Shown piece by piece: positions 16,124 through 24,189 of a stretch of DNA of 42,988 nt (its first letter is position 1; every line of letters starts with the position of its first letter). The stretch is from NCBI GenBank assembly GCA_017531805.1, contig JAFXKG010000008.1, positions 1 to 42,988 of the forward strand. Reading direction: 5' to 3'. The stretch comes from Clostridia bacterium. GTDB taxonomy: Bacteria; Bacillota; Clostridia; Christensenellales; UBA1242. The position numbers and the translations under genes were made by a program. The notes under the pieces are model-generated. The model searched no databases. It was not told where the DNA came from and saw nothing but the letters and a program-made list of their open reading frames with translations.

Positions 16124-17672
16124 ATAACATAGGTGTAAATATTTTTGCAATAGCACAAAGTAATCTTGCACATGGATTTTGCTTATAGTCTTTCATGTCA
16201 ATAGAAATTGTAAACATATGTTCAAAATCTTTTTTTATTGCTTTTAATGCCGGAACATTATACATTAAAACGCCACACTCATAGTGATGTAGCAAACTAC
16301 GATAATCAAAATTTATTGTACCAACAATACCAATTTTGTCATCACAAATCACTTGTTTTGCATGGATAAATCCTTTTTCGTACTCGTAAATTTTAACCCC
16401 TGCCTCTTTTAAAGGTTTATATGTAGAGCGTGTCAACCAAAAAATAAATTTTTTGTCTGGCGTGTGTGGTGTGATAATACGCACATCAACACCTCGTTTT
16501 GCTGCAGTACATAAAGCATTTAAAAGTTTGTTATCGATGATTAAATAAGGTGTGGTTATCCAAATATAATTTTTTGCTTGATTTATCATGTTTAAGTACA
16601 CATTAAGTGATACATAATCTTTTATAAAATATTTTGGTCCATCACCATACGGACAAACATATCCATTGGCATTGATTGTTACTACTTCATTTGGCAGATA
16701 TTTATTATAATCTTCTTCAATTTGAGCCTGAACATTGTATAAAGGCAAAAACATGTATAACAAGTTTTTTACCGCATCGCCTTTGATGCGCACTGCTGTA
16801 TCCTTCCAATATCCATATTTTTGCACAATATTTACATATTCATCTGCTATGTTAAGACCGCTTACAAAGCCAACTTTTCCGTCAACAATGGTGATTTTTC
16901 TGTGGTCTCTGTTGTTGTGTACAGCAGATATTATTGGCAAAAACGAGTTGAATTTAACACATTTAATGCCCATTTGATTTAGTTTTTTTGCATAGTTATT
17001 TGGCAGTTTATTGATACTGCCAAGATCGTCGTACATTAAGCGTACTTCAACCCCTTGTTTTACTTTCTTTTTTAAGACATTTAAAATTTTGTTCCACATT
17101 TCACCACGCTCTATGATGAAATATTCCATGAATATATATCTTGTTGCCTTTTCAAGTGAATTGAGCAACTCTGCCAAAAAGATATCGCCATTGTGCAAAT
17201 ACTTAACTTCGGTATTTTTATATGTTTTCATACCTGTTGTTTTGTAAATATATTCAAACTGACCAAAATATTCGCCAGTTTCAGATTTTAAATCTTTTAC
17301 TTCTTGCTCGGTGCGTTTGGTACACTCAATAATTTTTTGTTTTGCAACTTTAAAATACTTTTTATGTTTTGGTGGCTCGTGCCTGCGCACAAACAAAAAG
17401 TAAATCATAATGCCAAAAAGCGGGAACGATAAAAATAAAATTACCCAAACAAGTTGACCTTCAATTGTCATATCCGAATTTATTACACGCACAACCAAAA
17501 CAAAGGCAAACACGCCCAAAACAATTTCAAGCGGTATAAATATATTATTTATAACAAGCGGATAATAATGGTTTATAACATAAGGTAACACCAAAGAAAT
17601 AGAAAGTTGCAATAAAATTGCAACTATCACTAATGTCATTCTACTAAAAATAATCTTAAAAAATTTTTTCAT
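16122..17672 (-). CDS. cls: Cardiolipin synthase (PLD family)
   Basis: A 516-residue membrane enzyme that joins two phosphatidylglycerols into cardiolipin and glycerol. Two or three N-terminal hydrophobic segments (about residues 10-95) include the PLDc_N-type sequence LVWVILFLSFPLFGIMIYFLF. Two HKD motifs follow: HRKITIVDGKVGFVSGLN near residue 254 and HAKQVICDDKIGIVGTINFD near 433. All catalytic H, K and D are present, so the enzyme should be active. It lies 26 bases after the GT8 gene on the same strand, and its ribosome binding site is weak (AAAGTGA), suggesting an operon with that gene. Confidence 0.95.
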   Translation of the reverse strand: MKKFFKIIFSRMTLVIVAILLQLSISLVLPYVINHYYPLVINNIFIPLEIVLGVFAFVLVVRVINSDMTIEGQLVWVILFLSFPLFGIMIYFLFVRRHEPPKHKKYFKVAKQKIIECTKRTEQEVKDLKSETGEYFGQFEYIYKTTGMKTYKNTEVKYLHNGDIFLAELLNSLEKATRYIFMEYFIIERGEMWNKILNVLKKKVKQGVEVRLMYDDLGSINKLPNNYAKKLNQMGIKCVKFNSFLPIISAVHNNRDHRKITIVDGKVGFVSGLNIADEYVNIVQKYGYWKDTAVRIKGDAVKNLLYMFLPLYNVQAQIEEDYNKYLPNEVVTINANGYVCPYGDGPKYFIKDYVSLNVYLNMINQAKNYIWITTPYLIIDNKLLNALCTAAKRGVDVRIITPHTPDKKFIFWLTRSTYKPLKEAGVKIYEYEKGFIHAKQVICDDKIGIVGTINFDYRSLLHHYECGVLMYNVPALKAIKKDFEHMFTISIDMKDYKQNPCARLLCAIAKIFTPML

Positions 17673-17698
17673 TTTTCACTTTTAAGTTATCAATACAA

Positions 17699-18502
17699 TT
17701 ATTTGATTTTGTATCTTTGATAATAGTCTTTCAAAATTCCCCTATAATTATCCTTCCAAGGTTTATTTGTACCAAGATAATGAACTATTACATTGTTTTT
17801 ATCTACCCATTCTAAATCCATAGGATTCTTTTTGTGTTTTCTGTTATATGCCCTGATATGTCTATCTGCAAGGTTATATTTATTTCTATCTACAAGCAAA
17901 ATTCTGTTTCCAAAGAATTTGCACAACACATCTTGATCATACAAAGTCATTCTCCAACCATTGTGTTTGATAAACTTAAATATTTTATCTGTGTCTATAA
18001 CCTTTCTAAGTTCTGAGATATTCATCACCATTACGCCAGTGTTCATGTAATAATAGTTTTTACCAACTGTAAGTCTTACTCTGTTAAACCATTGTAAAAA
18101 GCCTTTTATTTGTGTGCAGGCAACAAACAAATTACCTTTAAAATCTGTGTTGTACAAATCGTCAATATTATTGTGCACAATAAGGTCAGAATCCAAATAA
18201 AGAATTCTATCTACACTTTCTGGCAACAGACCTGGTGCGAATATGCGATAATAAATCTCATATGGATATCTCTTAACTTTTGGTGCACCTTTAAAAAGAG
18301 AGTTGTCCATATAAATGTAAGATAATTTAATATTTTCAGGGACAATAGATTCCATATATGCTTTGTCTTGGTCATCTAAATTTGTATGCATAACATACAC
18401 ATCAAAATCACTTTCTTTATTGTTGTCTGACAAAGAATTTATCATGGCTAAAAAATGTTTAATATACCCCTTGTTTATTGCACATAAAATATTTTTTTTC
18501 AT
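17699..18502 (-). CDS. GT8-family glycosyltransferase
   Basis: A 267-residue cytoplasmic glycosyltransferase of the LgtC/GspA type, which transfers galactose or glucose from UDP-sugar using Mn. The N terminus NILCAINKGYIKHFLAMINSL is the nucleotide-binding beta-alpha unit, the DxD motif reads YLDSDLIVH near residue 100, YYMNTGVMVMNI and YDQDVL follow, and HYLGTNKPW is the second metal-binding histidine region near the C terminus. The ATG at 18502 is preferred, with AAAGGTGG five bases upstream; a GTG three codons earlier lies inside that site. With cls downstream, the product may be a glycolipid or polymer at the membrane, but the acceptor is unknown. Confidence 0.9.
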   Translation of the reverse strand: MKKNILCAINKGYIKHFLAMINSLSDNNKESDFDVYVMHTNLDDQDKAYMESIVPENIKLSYIYMDNSLFKGAPKVKRYPYEIYYRIFAPGLLPESVDRILYLDSDLIVHNNIDDLYNTDFKGNLFVACTQIKGFLQWFNRVRLTVGKNYYYMNTGVMVMNISELRKVIDTDKIFKFIKHNGWRMTLYDQDVLCKFFGNRILLVDRNKYNLADRHIRAYNRKHKKNPMDLEWVDKNNVIVHYLGTNKPWKDNYRGILKDYYQRYKIK

Positions 18503-18525
18503 TTGTACCACCTTTTTATATAAAA

Positions 18526-18554
18526 ATTATATAAACTTTTTTTTATTATGTCAA
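18526..18554 (-). promoter_or_regulatory. Promoter of the GT8-cls operon
   Basis: On the minus strand TTGACA (18554-18549), 17-base spacer, TATAAT (18531-18526). Confidence 0.88.
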
Positions 18555-18575
18555 GTATACATAAAGTTTTTTAAG

Positions 18576-18603
18576 TTGCAAATACAAAATTTTGTGATAT
18601 AAT
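18576..18603 (+). promoter_or_regulatory. Promoter of the tRNA-Gln(CTG) unit
   Basis: TTGCAA (18576-18581), 16-base spacer, TATAAT (18598-18603), leaving a leader of about 195 bases. Confidence 0.75.
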
Positions 18604-18663
18604 ATAAATATCTCAATATAGATAACAATAAAACTTATAATTGCAAATTAAATTAAAAACTAT

Positions 18664-18805
18664 GTTAGATTAACAAAGGATAAAGTCTTCTCAAAAGGGA
18701 ACTATGAAGGGCAAACTTGTTGCCCTCTCATATAAATGTGGGCAAAAGCCCATAAGTTAAGTTTGAACATTGTTCAAACGATAAAACAGGGCTAATTGCC
18801 CACAT
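18664..18805 (+). ncRNA. Structured leader of tRNA-Gln(CTG)
   Basis: Elements in order: a GTTA/TAAC hairpin (about 18664-18674); TTCTC-AAAA-GGGAA; a TATGA-AGGGCA/TGCCCT-CTCATA hairpin (18703-18733); GGGC/GCCC and GTTTGAAC/GTTCAAAC hairpins; all enclosed from AATGTGGGCA (18735-18744) by TGCCCACATT (18797-18806), which runs into the first base of the tRNA. The order matches the leader at 2650-2817, so it looks like a diverged third copy. Confidence 0.6.
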
Positions 18806-18880
18806 TGGGGTATCGCCAAGCGGTAAGGCTCTGGTCTCTGAATCCAGTATGCGTTGGTTCGAATCCAACTACCCCAGCCA
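18806..18880 (+). tRNA. tRNA-Gln (anticodon CTG), CCA encoded
   Basis: Acceptor TGGGGTA pairs with TACCCCA, followed by GCCA. The anticodon loop is CTCTGAA with a T-T pair at 31-39, so the anticodon is CTG. The body is nearly the same as tRNA-Gln(TTG) at 3051. Confidence 0.93.
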
Positions 18881-18901
18881 AATTTGAATATAAGGAGTAA
18901 T

Positions 18902-19009
18902 ATGAAACAACCTGAAAAATGGAGAGAAACGATCAACCCTTTCACAATTAAATACAAGAATTTTGAATTAGAAGAAATATATGAACTTTGTAAGATCTTG
19001 GTTAAATAA
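18902..19009 (+). CDS. Small ORF (35 aa) downstream of tRNA-Gln
   Basis: The ATG is preceded by AAGGAG at the ideal distance. The product has 35 residues, starting MKQPEKWRETINPFTIKYKN and ending in an acidic helix, EEIYELCKILVK. It starts 21 bases after the tRNA end without an intervening terminator, so it is probably on the same transcript. No family is recognised. The strong ribosome binding site is the main argument that it is real. Confidence 0.55.
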   Translation: MKQPEKWRETINPFTIKYKNFELEEIYELCKILVK

Positions 19010-19037
19010 AAATATCTATGATAAGGATATTTCTTTT
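19008..19037 (+). terminator. Possible terminator of the tRNA-Gln unit
   Basis: AAATATC and GATATTT form a weak 7-bp stem followed by CTTTT. Confidence 0.4.
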
Positions 19038-19049
19038 AGCATATAATCA

Positions 19050-19077
19050 AAAAAAGACTGAACTATCAGTCTTTTTT
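19050..19077. terminator. Bidirectional terminator after the aconitase X operon
   Basis: AAAAAGACTGA and TCAGTCTTTTTT with a four-base loop; on the minus strand it follows the small-subunit stop at 19079. Confidence 0.85.
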
Positions 19078-19078
19078 A

Positions 19079-19528
19079 CTATTCTACTTCAACTATTCCT
19101 TCTGGTTTGATTGTGATTGTCATACCATCTTGTACATAGTTTAAAAATTCTTCTCCAAGAGAATCTATAACTGGCATTTTTGTATGTTCACCTTCTAACC
19201 AAACATCTGCCAAGATTACACCTGCACCTGCAAGAGAGTCTATTGGTTGACTGAACAACATACAAGCTGGTTGACGCCCCATAGAGCAAGCGCAATAAAG
19301 CACAAGTCCACCGGTTGTTGAACCAATAGTTTGAGGTAAGCATAGCGCTTTGCCTGCCATTTGTTTGCCATATATATCTTTGTTGTTTTGGTCTCCACAA
19401 GTTGCTTTTTTGTCTCCAAACTGAAGTGCTTTTTGAAATGATGCCAAAGTGTTTAATCCACCATGAGAAACCAATGCAGTGGCTGATATTTCACCTGGAG
19501 CAATAACTCTACCTTTAAAAGTTTTCAT
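19079..19528 (-). CDS. Aconitase X small (swivel) subunit, DUF126
   Basis: A 149-residue swivel-domain protein that closes over the active site of the large aconitase X subunit. It carries the family block NKDIYGKQMAGKALCLPQTIGSTTGG (residues about 49-74; the usual form has HPL and SGRGSST) and QPIDSLAGAGVILAD. Its ATG overlaps the large-subunit stop (TAATG), so the two are translationally coupled, and AAGGAGG lies just upstream. Split aconitase X enzymes are known as cis-3-hydroxy-L-proline dehydratases in bacteria and as mevalonate-phosphate dehydratases in archaea. Confidence 0.88.
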   Translation of the reverse strand: MKTFKGRVIAPGEISATALVSHGGLNTLASFQKALQFGDKKATCGDQNNKDIYGKQMAGKALCLPQTIGSTTGGLVLYCACSMGRQPACMLFSQPIDSLAGAGVILADVWLEGEHTKMPVIDSLGEEFLNYVQDGMTITIKPEGIVEVE

Positions 19529-20805
19529 TATCTTTTACCTCCTTTTGTGATTTGAACTAAAATTTCGTCATCAGTATAATATCTTGCAGTTGTGTATGTA
19601 CGCAATTTATTAGAAGATGTAATAACTGGCATTTTGCCACATAATGGATTGTTCATATACATCAACGGACAAATATATGACACAATCACGCCCATTGCTT
19701 TTAATTTTGGTGCGTAGTCGGTTTTTTCAAACTCTTTGATAACAGCAGGAGCTGCAGTAAATACTGTAGGTATAACAACCTTTTTGTTGCCTGCTTGTTT
19801 AAGTGCAACTTCCAATTTTTGTGTCCAAGATTTAAGTTGTTCTAAACTCATGTGCGGACAACCCATAAAGCAAAGTTTTGGTTTTGCATTAGGGTTTTTC
19901 CAAACAACTGGATAATTACCGTATACTCTTTGCAATTCTGCATCATCTATAACATAAACTTTAGCGTCTTTCCTTACAAGTTTTTTGCCTTGTTCTTTTG
20001 CTTCTGGTGTAAGATTTTCGATATGATATAAACCTACTGCACCATTAGAAGCAGTTGCTGCACCAAAGTCTTTTAAGTATGTACAAGTTGCATCGTCAAG
20101 TTCTTTACCAAGCCATTTATCAAGACCTTTAATGTATGGCACATCTTCCATGACTTTCATACCTATTGCAGAGCCAAGCAATTGTGCTTCTGGTTTTTTT
20201 GTTGTTTTAACTTCTATAATCCAACTTGCCTTTCTGCCTTCGTCAGTAACCAAACCAAAATATGGAACATATCCCAAAATTGAACCCATGATATCCATAA
20301 TACCAGAGTTACGGTTACAACGCGCACCCAAAACTGAGTTTGCATATACAACAGCAGAACTTTCTGCCCATGAAAGCACTTCACCTTGATTTGGTTTATT
20401 GCCTACTTCGTCCATATAACTGGTGCAAGTGAAGGCTGATTCGTCCAATAATCCAAGTTCTTTAAGTTGATTTTCGTAAAAATCTTGTTTGCTGTACATA
20501 AATTTGTTAAAAATCAAATTTTGCAAAAAGTTTTTAGGAACATTTTTATCACAAGGGCGCGGATCGCACGAAAACTTTTGTTTTGACACAACCCCTTCTT
20601 GAATAAGTTTGTTCATAAGGTCGTAAACAGGATCAAGTGCTTTAAGTCCAAATGATGTTACAAGATGATTGTATTCACTTGTAACAGGCACAAGTTTAGT
20701 AGCACCAAACAATTCTCCATAGCGGATAACTGTTTGCATAACTTTTTTAAGAGTCTCCCCCTTTTTGCCATCTAAGATGGCTTGTTGCTCTTTTGTAAGT
20801 TTCAT
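19528..20805 (-). CDS. Aconitase X catalytic subunit, DUF521
   Basis: A 425-residue large subunit of a two-chain aconitase X, an iron-sulphur hydro-lyase. Family features seen: MKLTKEQQAILDGKKGETLKKVMQTVIRYGELFGA at the start, the ANSVLGARCNRNSG block near residues 155-170, the GCPHMSLEQL block with its cysteine near 318, and cysteines in FTCTSYMDE. Most characterised bacterial members dehydrate cis-3-hydroxy-L-proline, but the neighbour here is an old-yellow-enzyme reductase rather than proline-catabolism genes, so the substrate may differ. The gene starts 16 bases after the reductase stop and has AAAGGAG. Confidence 0.9.
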   Translation of the reverse strand: MKLTKEQQAILDGKKGETLKKVMQTVIRYGELFGATKLVPVTSEYNHLVTSFGLKALDPVYDLMNKLIQEGVVSKQKFSCDPRPCDKNVPKNFLQNLIFNKFMYSKQDFYENQLKELGLLDESAFTCTSYMDEVGNKPNQGEVLSWAESSAVVYANSVLGARCNRNSGIMDIMGSILGYVPYFGLVTDEGRKASWIIEVKTTKKPEAQLLGSAIGMKVMEDVPYIKGLDKWLGKELDDATCTYLKDFGAATASNGAVGLYHIENLTPEAKEQGKKLVRKDAKVYVIDDAELQRVYGNYPVVWKNPNAKPKLCFMGCPHMSLEQLKSWTQKLEVALKQAGNKKVVIPTVFTAAPAVIKEFEKTDYAPKLKAMGVIVSYICPLMYMNNPLCGKMPVITSSNKLRTYTTARYYTDDEILVQITKGGKR

Positions 20806-20821
20806 ATTTTCTCCTTTAAAA

Positions 20822-22888
20822 TTAAATCTTCATACAAACATCCCAAGCGCCCCAAATTACTGTACGCAAGTTGCCCACTTGTTTTGCATCACCGATGATA
20901 TGAACATTTTTCTTTGCCTTTGCAATTGGTGCTGGATTGTAACCAACAGAAAGTATAACACTATCTGCCTTGATTTTGCTCAAATTACCTTGTTTATCTT
21001 TGATTGTAACAGTTTTGTCACCAATTTCACTTACAGTGGTTTCAAGGTAAGTAGCCACTTTTTTAAATTTGAAGAAATCTCTTAAATAACTTGTGTTGGC
21101 AAGGCATATTGTTTTTGAAACAATCAAATCATTTTTTGCTTCTACAATAACTGGTTTTTTGCCTTGTAAGAACAAGTCGTATGCAATTTCGCATCCACTT
21201 AATCCGCCACCGATAATAACTACATTTTTGCCAACTTCTTTACCCAATAAATAATCAACTGCTTCTATACCACGCTCTATACCAGGTATTGGCAATCTTT
21301 TTGCTTTTGCCCCAGTTGCAATGATAATTTCGTCAGCATCAATAGAATTAATATCACTGATTTCTGTATTAAATTTAATTTGGATTGGATATTTTTTAAT
21401 TTCTCTACAATACCAAGCAATAAGTGCACGATCTTTTTCTTTAAAACTCGGTGCAGCTGCTGCAATAAACACGCCACCAAGTTTGTCGCTTTTTTCGTAC
21501 AAAGTAACTTTATGACCACGCTTTGCAAGCACTATTGCAGCTTCCATACCACCAATACCGCCACCAATTACTGCCACATTTTTAATTTTCTTTGCTGGTT
21601 CTAATTTATATTTGTCTGATTGCATCACTCTTGGATCCAAAGCACAGCGTGCAATATGACTGGCATCGTATATTGATTGTGCGTTTGCAACACCTTTATA
21701 GTGTGACATATTAAAGCACGCATTATGACAACATATACAAGGACGAATATCTTCTAGTCTGTTTTCTATAAGTTTTGTAACCCACTCACTATCTGCTAAA
21801 AACTGACGCGCAACACCAACAGCATCAATCTTACCTTCAGCCACTGCTTGTGCACCAACATCAGGCTCCATACGACCAGCACATACAACTGGGATATCCA
21901 CAAATTTCTTGATATGTGCAACATCGTCCAAGTTGCAATTTTGTGGCATATACATTGGTGGATGAGCCCAATACCAACTGTCATAAGTGCCATTGTCTGC
22001 ATTAAGCATATCGTAACCTGCATCTTGAAGATATCGTGCCGCGCGTTCGCTCTCTTCCATATCACGACCAACTTCGTGATACTTTTCACCAGGCAGAGCA
22101 CCTTGGCAGAAACCTTTAACTTTGCTTGTAACTGAATAGCGTAGTGAAACAGGATAATCTTTACCACATTTTTCTTTGATGGCTTTTACAATGTCTGTTG
22201 CAAATCTGTAACGATTTTCAAACGATCCGCCATATTCGTCAGTGCGATGATTTGTATATTTTGTTGTAAATTGGTCTAGCAAATATCCTTCGTGCACAGC
22301 GTGTACTTCCACACCATCAACACCTGCAAGTTTGCACATTTCTGCAGTACGCGCAAATGCGTCTACTATTTTTTCTATTTCCTTTTTTGTTATTGCACGA
22401 CACTTAACTTTGTCTGACCAACGAGACGGAAGTTCACTTGGACTTGCACTTTGATACCTAACATCAATGATAGGTTTTAAAATATCCCGCAACACAGGTG
22501 TGTTGTGTATCATAACAAGTGGAGTTGGTATAGCAAACGATCTGCCCATACCAGCAGTAATTTGTATAAACAACTTTGCGCCAGTTTTGTGAATTTCGTC
22601 CATAAACTCTTTAAGTTGTTTAAACATTTTTTTGTTTTGATATAACCATTGCCCCATATATGTACTTTTGATTGGTGCAATACCTGTAACAATCAAACCA
22701 ACATTGTTTTTTGCTTTTTCTAAAAAGAATTTTGCAGCTTCTTTATCAAAATGATTGCCAGTAAGTTCCATCCAACCAAACAAAGAAGTACCTCCCATTG
22801 GGCACAATACTATTCTGTTTTTGATTTCTACATTGCCTATTTTCCAAGGTGTAAATAAAGCGTCAAATTTTTTGTCTGTTTTTTTCAT
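20822..22888 (-). CDS. Old-yellow-enzyme-type NADH:flavin/2,4-dienoyl-CoA-reductase-like protein
   Basis: A 688-residue two-part reductase. Residues about 1-370 are a TIM-barrel FMN domain (NRIVLCPMGG, then EVHAVHEGYLLDQFTTKYTNHRTDEYGGSFENR). CICCHNACFN near residue 388, with CALDP further on, supplies the 4Fe-4S ligands. Residues about 430-688 hold FAD binding (VAVIGGGIGGMEAAIVLAKRG) and NAD binding (NVVIIGGGLSGCEIAYDL). The architecture is that of FadH, trimethylamine dehydrogenase and bile-acid or enoate reductases, which reduce activated C=C bonds. Together with aconitase X it suggests dehydration followed by reduction of a hydroxy acid or cyclic substrate. The strong GGGAG site sits before the ATG. 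Confidence 0.9.
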   Translation of the reverse strand: MKKTDKKFDALFTPWKIGNVEIKNRIVLCPMGGTSLFGWMELTGNHFDKEAAKFFLEKAKNNVGLIVTGIAPIKSTYMGQWLYQNKKMFKQLKEFMDEIHKTGAKLFIQITAGMGRSFAIPTPLVMIHNTPVLRDILKPIIDVRYQSASPSELPSRWSDKVKCRAITKKEIEKIVDAFARTAEMCKLAGVDGVEVHAVHEGYLLDQFTTKYTNHRTDEYGGSFENRYRFATDIVKAIKEKCGKDYPVSLRYSVTSKVKGFCQGALPGEKYHEVGRDMEESERAARYLQDAGYDMLNADNGTYDSWYWAHPPMYMPQNCNLDDVAHIKKFVDIPVVCAGRMEPDVGAQAVAEGKIDAVGVARQFLADSEWVTKLIENRLEDIRPCICCHNACFNMSHYKGVANAQSIYDASHIARCALDPRVMQSDKYKLEPAKKIKNVAVIGGGIGGMEAAIVLAKRGHKVTLYEKSDKLGGVFIAAAAPSFKEKDRALIAWYCREIKKYPIQIKFNTEISDINSIDADEIIIATGAKAKRLPIPGIERGIEAVDYLLGKEVGKNVVIIGGGLSGCEIAYDLFLQGKKPVIVEAKNDLIVSKTICLANTSYLRDFFKFKKVATYLETTVSEIGDKTVTIKDKQGNLSKIKADSVILSVGYNPAPIAKAKKNVHIIGDAKQVGNLRTVIWGAWDVCMKI

Positions 22889-22922
22889 TAGCTTTCTCCC
22901 TTTTGTTTTTTAAAACAAAACA

Positions 22923-22952
22923 ATGCTATCACAAAAAAAAGTGCAAAGTCAA
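22923..22952 (-). promoter_or_regulatory. Promoter of the reductase-aconitase X operon
   Basis: On the minus strand TTGACT (22952-22947), 18-base spacer, TAGCAT (22928-22923). Confidence 0.6.
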
Positions 22953-23034
22953 ACAAATTTTTTTGCTATAAAAATAATAAATTTTATTTATTTTTAAAAC
23001 AACAAAAATTTTTTTAAAAACTTTTAAAAATCTC

Positions 23035-23063
23035 TTGCCAATATATTTTGTTTGTGTTAGTAT
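23035..23063 (+). promoter_or_regulatory. Likely promoter of the ABC-2 operon
   Basis: TTGCCA (23035-23040), 17 bases, TAGTAT (23058-23063). The start would fall near 23070, just where the leader stem begins. Confidence 0.5.
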
Positions 23064-23070
23064 TATATAG

Positions 23071-23142
23071 TCTTCTATGTTTTGGCCCTAACAAAAAGGC
23101 GGTTTATGTTAGTGTCTGTTATTAAACATTTTTAATAGAAGA
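23071..23142 (+). promoter_or_regulatory. Structured leader (candidate riboswitch or peptide-controlled leader)
   Basis: An 8-bp closing stem TCTTCTAT (23071-23078) with ATAGAAGA (23135-23142) encloses a 6-bp stem CTAACA/TGTTAG (23088-23093 with 23107-23112) and a small TGTT-ATTA-AACA hairpin, a three-way junction. The 13-base loop of the middle stem holds AAAAGGCGG, which could also act as a ribosome binding site for a nine-residue leader peptide MLVSVIKHF at 23106-23135. It does not match a riboswitch class I know. Confidence 0.55.
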
Positions 23143-23146
23143 TTTG

Positions 23147-23175
23147 TACCAAGAGAATGCTTTTGGTATTTTTTT
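23147..23175 (+). terminator. Attenuator terminator in the ABC-2 leader
   Basis: TACCAAGAG (23147-23155), loop AATG, CTTTTGGTA (23160-23168), then seven T. It lies after the promoter and before the first gene, so read-through must be regulated. Confidence 0.8.
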
Positions 23176-23195
23176 GTTGTAAAAAAAGGAGGAAA

Positions 23196-24182
23196 ATGTC
23201 AAAAATTATACAATTTAATAAGATTTGTAAAGACTTCAAAGTATCTCTAAAAAAATCTGGCAAAAACAAATTTTTGAATCTGTTTAAAAGAGAACACAAA
23301 ACTATCTCTGCTTTAAAGGATGTTAGTTTTGAAGTTGAAGAAGGCGACATTGTTGGGTACATAGGACCAAATGGTGCTGGCAAAAGCACTACAATTAAAA
23401 TCATGAGTGGTATCCTTAACCCAACCTCTGGCGAATGCAGTATTATGGGATACACGCCATGGAAAGACAGAAAACAGTATGTAAAAAACATAGGCGTTGT
23501 ATTTGGACAACGATCTCAACTTTGGTGGGATGTGCCCATAATTGATAGCTTTGAGCTGCTTAAAGATATCTATAAAATACCTACAGACGAATACAACGAA
23601 ACTTTAAATGAACTTATCGAAACATTGAACTTAAAAGAATTGTTAAACCGCCCTTTAAGACAACTTTCGTTAGGTCAAAAAATGAAATGTGAACTTGCGG
23701 GTTCGCTGTTGCATAGGCCAAAAATCCTATTTTTGGATGAGCCCACAATTGGCCTTGATGCAGTTACGAAATTATCTGTTAGAGAATTTGTTAAAACCAT
23801 AAATAAAAAATGGAACACGACAATTATTCTTACAACACATGACATGAGTGATATTGATGCACTTACAAACAAAATAATACTCATTGGTCGTGGGCAAATA
23901 TTATACAAAGGTAGTTTTAGCGCCATCAAAGAAAAATACGACCACATAAAACAAATAGAAGTGGAATTTGCTAAACCCTATGACAAAATTGAACTTGAAG
24001 GATACGAAGTACTATCCCACAATCACAACTTTGCTACACTTAAAAACAAAGAAGAAATTAACTTCCACACAAAAGATTTCTTTAATGCTATCAGCAAGAA
24101 GTATGATGTTGTGGACTTCTCTGTAGAATCCATCAGTGTTGATGAAATTTTGGCAAAACTCTACACAGAGTTAAAGTTGTAG
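23196..24182 (+). CDS. ABC-2 type exporter ATP-binding protein
   Basis: A 328-residue ATPase of the COG4586-like, DrrA-related group. Walker A GPNGAGKST near residues 65-73, Q-loop VVFGQRSQLWWDVP (the W-rich stretch is typical of this group), signature LSLGQKMKCELAGSLLH, Walker B ILFLDEPTIGLD and the switch histidine in LTTHDM. The last 90 residues form the extra C-terminal domain. The ATG at 23196 has AAAGGAGG upstream; an earlier ATG at 23157 lies inside the attenuator and is rejected. The two permeases follow directly. Substrates of this exporter type include drugs and dyes in studied cases; here it is unknown. Confidence 0.9.
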   Translation: MSKIIQFNKICKDFKVSLKKSGKNKFLNLFKREHKTISALKDVSFEVEEGDIVGYIGPNGAGKSTTIKIMSGILNPTSGECSIMGYTPWKDRKQYVKNIGVVFGQRSQLWWDVPIIDSFELLKDIYKIPTDEYNETLNELIETLNLKELLNRPLRQLSLGQKMKCELAGSLLHRPKILFLDEPTIGLDAVTKLSVREFVKTINKKWNTTIILTTHDMSDIDALTNKIILIGRGQILYKGSFSAIKEKYDHIKQIEVEFAKPYDKIELEGYEVLSHNHNFATLKNKEEINFHTKDFFNAISKKYDVVDFSVESISVDEILAKLYTELKL

Positions 24183-24189
24183 GTGCATT

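Noticed and set aside
23071-23142. Purine, ykkC/guanidine or fluoride riboswitch
   Set aside because: None of their conserved loop or junction sequences is present.
23157-23195. Upstream in-frame ATG for the ABC-2 ATPase
   Set aside because: It lies within the attenuator hairpin and has no ribosome binding site; ATG 23196 has AAAGGAGG.
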